In this document: positions 55,547-64,000 of the stretch, in pieces
How the letters are laid out: every line of letters starts with the position of its first letter
How positions within the stretch are numbered: position 1 is the stretch's first letter
From: Nissolia schottii
Taxonomy: Eukaryota; Streptophyta; Magnoliopsida; Fabales; Fabaceae
DNA: 64,000 nt
NCBI GenBank assembly: GCA_003254905.1
Contig: QANU01032235.1
Span: 1 to 64,000, forward strand
Direction of reading: 5' to 3'
Program-made: the position numbers and the translations under genes
Notes under the pieces: model-generated
Told to the model about the DNA's origin: nothing
Seen by the model: the letters and a program-made list of their open reading frames with translations, nothing else
Database searches by the model: none

Positions 55547-58500
55547 CCAAATTAGTCAATTAAGGTTAATATAGCCTCTTCAAGCAACTGCTCTAATTTG
55601 GTATGTATTCATACCAATAATTATTGCAATGATAAAATTTATATTTCCATAAATTAACTAACGCCGGGTGAATGTCTTAATTGATTTTTGAACTTTTACA
55701 TAGTGTCCACATTAGTCCCTTAACAAAAAAAAATCAATTGGTTGTTGAATATTTCCAATATTACCATTGTTAGTCTTTCAATATTTTAGACGAAATGACT
55801 AATGATAATAATGTTTAAAATATTGTAGGACTCATTAAAATTTTTGTTTGTTGTTGATTGATTAATGTGGGCAATATTGTACCAATAAGAAGTGCAAAGA
55901 TCAATTAGGACATTTCTCCAATTAATATATTTATATACAAATCGTATACAAATACATTTATTAAAATGTATCAATTTTGAAAGAAAGAAAAAAAACTCAT
56001 AATTAGGTGATAAGGGCACAAATATAATTTTCTTGACTAAGCTGAATGTTTATAACACTGAATTTAATGCTTAGTTACGTACCAGGAATATGGCCTTGAA
56101 TCATGTCGGCTAAGGGTCCATATATGTCGATGAAATAGATCTTAGCAGCACCAGGGTCAGAATTAGAGAGATTGAGTTGCATGAAGAGCAATTCGTGTTG
56201 AAGAATCATGTTGTGGTCTCTTGCAACGGCGGAATACTGGTCGACGCAACCACGTTGGAGGAAGGCGTTGTCGGAATTGAAGGTGATCATGATTGGCAAG
56301 CATCCCATCGGAGGCAGTCCAACCACTGCTATTTTCCGAGCACCTTCCCGAAACAATTCCTAAATAATGATGCCCGGTTACTTTAGCTGTCAATTTTGTT
56401 AACATGTAATTTTTTGTGCATTCAAGTTCAACACATTTGTTGGATTCCGGGTGGCTGCGTGTGTCATGCCTTCATTGGTGTACGAAAAAGGGCCATTTGA
56501 TTACTTGAAAATCACAAGGCCAAAATGTTTAGATGTATTTATTCGGTATCCTAACTCTCATCTTATTCTTATTCATCAAGTTAACGCAACATCTCATATA
56601 AAATACATTTTGTGCGCATTCGAACTTAAGCAAGGAAAAAGAGAGCACGTGTTGATTACCAAATTACCATTAATTTTTTTTGTAGGAATATGTCTAAGTC
56701 TATCACCTTATACTATTTAGATACATTAAAAAAAAGAGTCCTGCTACACGTACACCAAAAAATATACACCATACATACACTCTATACTTATATACATAAA
56801 GTTTGTGTTTTAATGCTTGTAATGTTTTTGCACTTAAGTATAATTGAGAATATCATCTATAAGTTTGTAATGTTTGTACACTTATGAGAATAAAGTTTGT
56901 GCATTATTAATAGTGTATGTATAGGTGTATAAAATTGGGTGTACATGTAGCATTTTTGTAATAGTGGTGAGTGCATGTTAAATAAAATTTGTAACAAACC
57001 AAAATATAAATAAATGATACGGTATCGAACCAAAAAAAATTGAAAAATTAAGTTAGTAAAACTGACCTATTTAGTGTGGCTAAAGATGCATGCTTATGTA
57101 AAAATTTATCATTACCATCGTTTTAGGAATTTTTTACCTATAAATGGTCCAGCAAATTTTATTATCCATAATATGCCTCGGAGAAAAAATTTACAAGTGT
57201 ATAGCTTTGAGTCTGAAATCGTCACATAAATTTTTTTAAAAAAAATGGTCTGAAATCGCCACCCTCTTATCTCAGATTTTTTTTAGAAAAGGGTCAGAAG
57301 GATCTGAAATCGTCACCCTTATGACAATTTGAGACTCTAATTTTTTTTTTAAAAAATGTGAAATCGCGGGGTGACGATTTCAGACCCAGACTCAATTGTA
57401 AATTTGTGTTTCAACTCATATTTTGGGATACATGTTATATTGTAGACATATATAAGTTAAAACCCCTCGTTTTATAAGCATATTATTAGTTATTAATAAT
57501 TGTAATTGCAAAATTTTGAACTCTTTTTTCACATTTCTTTTTCATGAACCTATATTGTTGTTAATATATAAGAAAAAAGAGAAAATAGCATCCAGTGTGG
57601 TTGAGAAGCAAACCTGTATGAAATCTTTGACGTGTTGAATCAAAAATTGGCGATACGTTAAGAGGGTGTACCTCTTTCTCCGCATCGGCAGTGTAAAGTA
57701 ATTAATAACGTAGTCATTTGTTCCCGCGCTGATGAAAAATATGGCGTTCTTCAAATGATCTTTAGTTCTTTGCTTCCCAACCATACCTTCCAACCTCTTT
57801 TTGTATTCTTTGAAATATTCCAACTGCTTTGGTATTGGAATTACACCCTGCCATTAATAATAGAGAGACCGAACCCAGAAACATTAATGACAACATATCT
57901 ACTATAGTTTCAGTTTCCAGTTTGCAGATCATATATATGAATGTGACCAATAAATAAAAGACTTATTAATATTAGGTTGAGCCTTTTTTTCAATGAAATT
58001 GTTCATTGTTATAAAAAAAACAAAAATAAAAAAATAAAAGACTTATTAATATTTGAATATTATTAAATAATACTTTGAGTCTTTGATCTAATTATTAGTT
58101 GAACGAAAAGTTGTAACTCATTTTTAATAAAGCGTCTTTAAGATGTTTTATAAATGAATACAAATTATATTTGATAATGTACATTTTTTCATTGCCCTTG
58201 ATTTGTTGGTGTTAATTTTTAGTATCAAACTGATATCATAAAAGACAAATACTATTTGGATTTAATGATAAATAAAAAGGAAGCCAACACTATATATACT
58301 ACTCATCATAAAATGGGTGTTTGATGATATATAATGGCACGCACAACAAAAATAGATTGTGGGAGAGAGTGTTATACACTGATAGATGGTGTAAGTGGGT
58401 CAAAACCAGAACCAGCAGAGGCGAAGCTAACTCCTGTGATGAGCTCTTCATCGCTGAGATTTGGATCCAAATATGGTGGCAACAGCTCTTTAAGCCCTAC

Positions 58501-58980
58501 ATATGAAGCTGTGCAATGGCAAGGCCAAAATAAGAACATCAAGCAATAAAAGATGCTGCCTTTGGCGCTTATAATTATTTTCTGACAATGAATTCTATCA
58601 GAGTAACGTTATTATTTTACATGATGCATATCTATAAACAACTCCGCAAGTCACATAAATAAATTAAACATGCACAAAAAGAGGAAAAAGGAAAAGAGGT
58701 CATGTTAAAATTAAATACCAATAAAATCAGGGCCAAGCTTCCCATTGGTGAACCTTCCGGTGGGAACTTGATTTGGGAAATCTGCACCATAGGGTGGAAA
58801 ATCACTCTTGAATGGTGTTGTGATAAAGTTGTTGTTTCCTGGGTCTACCGTGGAGTCTCCAAACACGTATAAGGCAGACACCTTATCATTTGAAGCTTCA
58901 ATTCTCATCACCATGAATAAGCATGAGAAGCAAATCATGAAAAGGTGCACAAGAGAGAGCAATGGATTGGAGGTTTCCAT
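55301..58980 (-). CDS. GDSL-motif esterase/lipase, secreted
   Basis: Plant GDSL enzymes are SGNH-type serine hydrolases acting on ester or acyl substrates, often in the wall. Five exons in phase (58719-58980, 58378-58508, 57614-57847, 56083-56359, 55301-55494) give 365 residues. A signal peptide, [20 protein letters not shown] and on to about residue 29, is followed by Block [18 protein letters not shown] with the nucleophile Ser. The oxyanion Gly lies in [13 protein letters not shown] (exon 2), and the Asn in Block III is in [15 protein letters not shown] (exon 3). Exon 4 has [14 protein letters not shown], and exon 5 has the catalytic Asp and His in [15 protein letters not shown] before the stop. 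All four SGNH residues are present, so an active enzyme is expected. The substrate is unknown. Introns 3 and 4 carry several MITEs and a TA microsatellite. Confidence 0.95.
55508..55545. repeat. (TA)n microsatellite in intron 4 of the GDSL gene
   Basis: An uninterrupted TA run just inside the acceptor side of intron 4, about 14 bases from the exon 5 splice junction. Its closeness to the acceptor could affect branch point use; that is inference. Confidence 0.93.
55670..55918. mobile_element. Degenerate foldback MITE in intron 4 of the GDSL gene
   Basis: The left arm has AATGTCTTAATTGATTTTTG then CACATTAGTC; the right arm, reverse complemented, reads AATGTCCTAATTGATCTTTG then CACATTAATC. Pairing is imperfect through the middle. 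No coding. An old insertion. Confidence 0.65.
56735..56958. mobile_element. Foldback MITE in intron 3 of the GDSL gene
   Basis: The left end TGCTACACGTACACC and the right end GGTGTACATGTAGCA are near-exact reverse complements. The next inner blocks (TATACACCATACATACACT and AGTGTATGTATAGGTGTATA) also pair. About 220 bp, with no reading frame. Confidence 0.75.
57180..57420. repeat. Short repeats of GTCTGAAATCGTCACC with inverted ends, intron 3 of the GDSL gene
   Basis: GTCTGAAATCG(T/C)CAC occurs at about 57211, 57247 and 57309 in direct orientation and once inverted (GGTGACGATTTCAGAC, about 57371). Outer blocks AATTTACAAG and TTGAGTCTG at the left pair with CAGACTCAATTGTAAATTTG at the right. 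It looks like a foldback element with internal tandem copies. Confidence 0.6.
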
Positions 58981-59027
58981 GCTTAATTAGCTTGATGTGT
59001 GTAAGGAACTTATTAAAAGAATTGAAT

Positions 59028-59038
59028 TGGCTATATAG
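59028..59038 (-). promoter_or_regulatory. Possible TATA box of the GDSL gene
   Basis: The minus strand reads GGCTATATAGCC about 50 bp before the start codon. It is the best TATA-like match near the gene, but it would leave only a very short leader, so it is tentative. Confidence 0.3.
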
Positions 59039-60200
59039 CCTCCAACAATAAAATAAGAACAGGGGTATGTGTAGTATATATGGCCACATGGACATGCGCG
59101 TCTAAGGGAATATAAAATAATAAAGGACTAATGGTGATTTTTTCATGACCAAAATAACAGAACGAAAATATGGGGTAAAATAATTCACAATTAATTTGTC
59201 AATTCCATCAATTCTTAAATGGGCCCCAAATTGGGTAGTTTTGGTTGGCGCGAATTCACCATACGTTCCGTAGTTTCTTAACAACCTGTGTGTTTGATAA
59301 GATATGAGGTCGAGGAAAACCGTTGACAAATACTATGTGTTTGGTATGTATGGGTAAAAATGTGAGATAAGAATTTTCCATCAATTAAATTTTATTTGTA
59401 AAACATGAAAAAATGTCTCCCCATTTTTACCACTTACCAAACATACCCCAACCAGTAGTATATACTATAATTATAGATAAAGTATATAAAGACGTTACGT
59501 AATTTTGTTTCCTTATTTTTTTTTAACTGAAAAATAGGTAGTGCATTAAAAAAATAAAGTAAGTAAGTAAAATGGACCAACTCCAATTATGAGCAAGGGT
59601 AATTATACTTACTCAACAGCTTAGTAAGGTATAGAAGGAGTAATTAATAAAAGAACGCACGCAACCGCTATCGTAGGACCAAACATCTTAACAACATTTA
59701 TTTAATTAGTTATACGATGGATCTCTGTTCACCTAAGAGTCTTGAGTTAAAGAATGAAAAAGATTATGAAGCGCCCTACTATGCTTGTGGATCGATTTCT
59801 ACGAGATTATACCATCTATAATCTAACATCTACCCATTTCTTTTTTTAAATAGAGTCGTGAATTATTAAACTCTTGACCTCTTCGTTATAGTGATTTTAA
59901 TATCATCTCAAGAAGCATCTTTTATAAGTTTAAGTTGATAATTTTTTAATGATTTTATATTATATCTCCTTACAAGTTGAAAGAAAAAACTATTAAGTCA
60001 ATAATCAAACAAGATACGAGAATAATTGAATTGATGTCATATAAACCTCGTAGGACAACGAAATACATGCTTCTTCTAGCAAAGCTAGTACTCTGTTAAG
60101 TGTCATATTTACACAAATTCAACCAGTAAAATGACACTTGTTACTTAAGTTTTCATGAAATATATGACTAAATTCCCCACTTTTGTAAGATTTATAAATA
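59039..60200. other. Intergenic DNA upstream of the GDSL gene
   Basis: Apart from the small foldback at 59337-59450, no feature is supported. Confidence 0.45.
59337..59450. mobile_element. Small foldback MITE (about 114 bp)
   Basis: The left end GTGTTTGGTATGTATGGGTA with AAAATG pairs imperfectly with the right end CATTTTTACCACTTACCAAA with CATACC. The GTTTGGTA type of end is common in hAT-like plant MITEs. No target duplication was identified. Confidence 0.55.
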
Positions 60201-60210
60201 TATTCTAACG

Positions 60211-61700
60211 ATGGATACAAGCATATCAAAAGGACAAAATTAAGGAAAAGAATGAAGCGGAAACCAAAGGGGACGGAAGAGCTGAAGAAAAGACAAGTAT
60301 AGAGAAGTACCGCTCAGCGGTAAAACAATGCCGCTCAGCGCCTAAAGTCAAATCGCTCAGTGGTAAACACCAACCCGCTGAGCGATTGTGCCCACTATGC
60401 CATTTCCAGCCGCCAACAAGCTGGCGACGCCCTGCAAAAGCCTGCAGCAGCCTTGACAGCTTGCAGCCATATGACAGCTGCCCTGCTCTGAAACCGCTCA
60501 GCGGACAGCCCCAGCCGCTCAGCGGTTGCACCTGCCATTCCACTTGCAGTCGCTGCATTTATTATGCCAGCCAAGCCCCGCCGCCACCAGCTGTCGCCAC
60601 AGAGAATCTGTCAAAAGATCAGCCAATAGGAGTCGCTGGAACCGAATCGCTCAGCGGGCTCACCAGGCCGCTAAGCGAAACCACCACTTGTGGCCGCCAC
60701 AGACTGTTACAACCCGAGACCTGCAGCCGCCTCGCCACTTGACTTGAAACCGCTCAGCGGTGTACCCAGGCCGTTGAGCGGACTTGGTGGATTTTGGCCT
60801 ATAAATAGGCGGCCGAGACTCACACTTAAGGCATCCATTCCATACTTCAGATTCATTCCTTTCTCATTTACTCTTGTATTCCAAATCCTAGGTTAGTTTA
60901 GCAACAAAGAGGAGGCCAGTGAAGGAGTCAAAAGTGATCAAGGAAGCACGGCAGTCGTTGTCATGACAGCGTGAGAACGTGTCATGGTAAGCGTCCATCA
61001 CCATGCCTCTAAGATTATCTCTTGCAAGATGGATTTCTAATCCTCTTGTTGTTGGGATTTTGATGATTATTATAGCATGATTGTATCCATGTAACTTTTA
61101 CATTATGAAGTTATCACTTACTACGATTTGCTTGAATCGATTTTACACTTAATGCTTGTTTTAGCTTAGCTACCTAAAGCATGATTTCAAACTGCATGAT
61201 TGCGTGCGAAAGTGGCATCATAAGTTGGAACTAAATCAATTCATCTGGTAAACCTAATTACTAGAAATAGAGTTAGGATTATTAGTCATTTTAACATTTC
61301 GAATAACGCTGGTTTACTTTGTTAAGTTTGTGCACGAAAGTGACAGCATAATAAAGGAAACCTAATGATCTTTTCATGCTCGAAAGAGATGAACAAGTTA
61401 AGAACTGATGGCGAGGAATCAATGAAATGATAATTCTGTTGTACTAAGTAAATGGATACATGAAACTATAATAGGATTCAATTCCCAACAAGCTACCTGA
61501 TTACCCCTGATTTGTTGCCTATTGATCTTTTATGTTCTATATTTATATATTTAAATACCAAACAAATTACCAATCATTCACCCTATTGTTTAATTAATGA
61601 ACTCAAGAACGGTATTTTTGCAACTCCCTGTGGATGCGACTATACCCGACTATACTGCAATTGGATTCCTTGAGGATCTGAAAGCTGTAAAGAAGGATAT
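60211..61700 (+). mobile_element. Fossil LTR (probable solo LTR or fragment, Ty3/gypsy-like)
   Basis: The first 570 bp is GC-rich and holds about ten CGCTCAGCGG-like palindromes. A good plant LTR TATA signal, CCTATAAATAGG, stands at about 60797-60808, with a transcription start region after it. The following part has phrases common in plant Ty3-type LTRs and leaders: GCACGAAAGTGACAGC-like segments (twice) and, near the end, AACTCCCTGTGGATGCGACT. No internal coding genes or second LTR follow, so this is a solo LTR or truncated relic. The ends given are approximate; AACGA occurs just before 60212 and again near 61708, but the right boundary does not end in CA and is not secure. Age cannot be judged from one copy. 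Confidence 0.6.
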
Positions 61701-61984
61701 ATATTGAACGACGAGAGTGTAAAAAACTTTCAACATACTCTCTCCCTATTAAAAAATATTTGTCCATTTTTATCATCACAAAAATCAAGAAAAAAAAGAA
61801 GAAGATAAATGTGAAGTATTAGAAGCAATGAAAAATTATTTGAATGACCAAAATTAACTTTATTTTGAAAGAAGCATTACTTCAATGTTAGTACATTTAA
61901 TAACAACAATAAAATTAAGGGTATTGTCAAGAGAAAAAATAATTAATATTATCTTAAAATATGAGTGTCAAATCGACATATGAG
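61701..61984. other. Intergenic AT-rich DNA
   Basis: No feature supported. Confidence 0.45.
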
Positions 61985-62470
61985 TGTGTGTTTGGGAAAG
62001 CTAAAAAATTAAACTTATTTCAATAATCACTTATTACAATAATGGTTTTTTTGTGTAATCAATTTTATGAGAATTAATTTATGTTTGGATACTTTAGCTA
62101 AAAAATAATTTTAAGATAATCTATTTTGTTTGAATTGTATAAAAAATTATTTTTATATGATAAAATTACTAAAAATTATATAAAATAATTATTTATATTT
62201 AATAACAATGATCAATTTAATAAAAACATGAAAATAATATTATTTTAATCATAAAATCAAAAGGCTTTTCTTTCCAAAATGTCCCAAAAAAAAAGCTTTA
62301 GGTATTTTTTTAAAATCCAAAATAGCTTTTTTTGTAGTAATATCGAAAACAGCTTTAATTTCACACAAAAGGCTATTGCTTAATTTTTCGTATTTTGCCA
62401 AAGATATCATATTTTGTTAAAACAACTTTTTTCATGAAGAAAAAGATGTATGACGTTCCCAAACATGCCA
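61985..62470. mobile_element. AT-rich MITE with GTTTGGGAA ends
   Basis: The left end GTGTGTTTGGGAAAGC and the right end GTTCCCAAACATGCC are inverted relative to one another (TTTGGGAA core exact). The interior is A/T rich without coding. A related one-ended copy sits at 53539-53685. Ends of this kind recall hAT-type MITEs; no target duplication could be seen. Confidence 0.55.
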
Positions 62471-62899
62471 GTAAGGTGACATGGGTCTTGATTTCTTAAC
62501 TAGTGGCCTTGATTTCGAATTTTGAGGATTAAAAAAAAAAATTGCTAAGATCTCTACCCCTTATAAGAGTTTAAAGTCAGGTCAGGCCGGGTTAGTCAGA
62601 TTCCTAATAACTTATATACGAGTGGTTTAATCAAGATAAAAAAAATGAGTTATACAAAAATATTTTGAAACCTTAAATTAACCAAATTATTGTCTTAATT
62701 AGTGACATTGGTCAAGTCATTAAAATATATAAAGTTATCATTATTATCGAATTAGATTAGTCTAATTTTTTTATAATAGAGTCCGAATCTAGATAATTTC
62801 ATCAAGACAACAAAAGAGATGGAGTAATTTTTTTAAAGATGGTCTTGTGTGTACGTACAAAACAAACATAATATACAAATAGGAAAGTAGTATAGAGTA
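62471..62899. other. Intergenic AT-rich DNA
   Basis: No feature supported. Confidence 0.45.
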
Positions 62900-62905
62900 G
62901 GAATG

Positions 62906-63605
62906 TAGACAATTTTACTCTTTTACCCCTAGTACAGAAAGTAATTACGAAAATATCCCCGTTTTGAAACATGTTACAGGAGTACCACGATTTTGGCTGA
63001 CGTGGCATCCGCGGACAGCGTGGCGTGCCAGGTCAGATTCGCCAACACGGCCGGCGAATTTGCGTTGAATTCGCCAACGTGTTTAGCGAATCCCATACAA
63101 ACTTGGCAACGGGCGTGGCGAATTTAACACGAATTTGCCAGATCGGGTGGCGAATTTAGCGCGTATTCGCCAAACCGATTGGCGAATTGAATGGAGTCCA
63201 AATTAAATTTAAAATTACATAATTCATTTTAATAAGGTTTTGTAGTTGTATAAATAAGCATTTGTATTCTGTGTAAGTAACCCTAACTATTTGTCAACTA
63301 CAAAACCTTATTAAAATAAATTATGTAATTTTAAATTTAATTTGGACTCCATTCAATTCGCCAACCGATCTGGCGAATTCATGTTAAAATCGCCACGCCC
63401 GTTGCCAAGTTTGTATGGGATTTGCCAAGCACGTTGGCGAATTCAACGCAAATTTGCCAGCCATGTTGGCGAATCTGACCTGGCACGCCACGCGGTCCGC
63501 GGATGCTACGTCAGCCAAAACTATGGTATTCTTGTAATATGTTTCGAAATGAGGGTATTTTCGTAATTACTTTCTGTGCCAGGGGTAACAGAGTAAAATT
63601 GTCTA
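62906..63605. mobile_element. 700-bp foldback element with TSD and nested TTCGCCA/TGGCGAA palindromes
   Basis: The ends are exact inverted repeats TAGACAATTTTAC and GTAAAATTGTCTA. GGAATG flanks both ends directly (62900-62905 and 63606-63611) as a 6-bp target duplication. Two arms of about 300-345 bp pair with moderate mismatch through the whole element, leaving a loop of about 45 bp (near 63251-63295). Within each arm, TTCGCCA and TGGCGAAT alternate many times, making small hairpins inside the big one. The left arm has one extra sub-unit. No protein is encoded. The class is unclear: Mutator-like or another foldback type. Confidence 0.85.
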
Positions 63606-63611
63606 GGAATG

Positions 63612-64000
63612 TATCCACTTTGGGGGCTAGTAGTCTTTTTTCCGATTCGGAGGCTACTGAGTTTCCTATGTAATGTGGTAGCTGATTTTTGCTGGATTGT
63701 ATAGTGTTTATATGAGGAGTAATCTTGAGGTGTTTTTATTGGTTTTTTTGACCTTTAATTGTGTGAGTCTGTGAGATACACTCTTTTTCTTCCTTTTTTT
63801 TTTTTTGAAAGATTTTTAATGAGATTCTTTTTTGTTTTTTTGCTAAGCTTTGTTGGGTGAGAGGTGGGATAATTAGACGTAGCTTAGAAATTCAAGTGTC
63901 AAATTGGTGTTTTGTGACTTATTTTGTTGTTGTTGGACCTCTTAATTTGCCCAGCTTTTAGATTATTTAATGGCAAGGCATAACCACTTACTACTAGTAA
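63612..64000. other. Right-edge DNA without a recognised gene
   Basis: T-rich and purine/pyrimidine skewed. It may be upstream sequence of a gene beyond the window, but nothing can be named. Confidence 0.4.

Noticed and set aside
60226-60747. Three overlapping open stretches in the GC-rich block, rich in Pro/Leu/Ser
   Set aside because: They arise from the repeated CGCTCAGCGG motif and high GC in an LTR; the peptides are repeats of the motif in different frames.
63342-63566. Open stretch in the right arm of the 700-bp foldback element
   Set aside because: It comes from the TTCGCCA repeats; the left arm does not keep the frame and there is no protein similarity.

Overview
The window is nuclear DNA from a flowering plant, most likely a legume. 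It is AT-rich, its genes have many short GT-AG introns, and every recognisable gene belongs to a plant family. The legume assignment is an impression from protein wording and repeat content; it was not tested.

Layout, left to right. A minus-strand gene of unknown function is cut by the left edge (two plausible exons, 1-34 and 599-690). A dead, intron-bearing copy of dolichol-phosphate mannosyltransferase (DPMS1) lies at 4250-6360, followed by a LINE remnant (7250-8226). A small IQ67-domain calmodulin-binding protein similar to Arabidopsis IQD9 lies on the minus strand (9016-10703). Two glutamate receptor-like (GLR) channel genes follow on the plus strand: a broken copy (14840-17553) and an intact five-exon gene for 938 residues (24789-28440). 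A fossil Ty1/copia element (19510-22156) and a MITE lie between them. Then come API5 (minus, about 16 exons, 29269-35419), the mitochondrial F1-ATPase assembly chaperone ATP11 (minus, 37384-39563), a LINE remnant split by an old LTR (40230-43353), a class III peroxidase similar to Arabidopsis PER19 (plus, 45120-48082), SNI1 (minus, about 15 exons, 48597-53177) and a GDSL esterase/lipase of 365 residues (minus, five exons, 55301-58980). The right end is mostly repeats: a Ty3-type LTR remnant carrying many CGCTCAGCGG palindromes, a MITE, and a 700-bp foldback element with target-site duplications.

The order IQD9-like, API5, ATP11, PER19-like resembles, from memory, Arabidopsis chromosome 2 loci At2g33990 and At2g34040/34050/34060. 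If so, the GLR pair, SNI1 and the DPMS1 relic are additions or moves relative to that block. The genes are otherwise functionally unrelated (calcium signalling, ion channel, survival/chromatin factor, ATP synthase assembly, cell wall peroxidase, DNA repair/immunity, lipase), as is normal for a plant chromosome.

The most notable structures are a perfect 246-bp palindrome that ends exactly at the only N in the window (probably an assembly fault just upstream of SNI1), the 700-bp nested-palindrome foldback element, a 19-bp inverted pair flanking exon 3 of the live GLR gene, and the palindrome-studded LTR. I see no convincing new multi-gene system.
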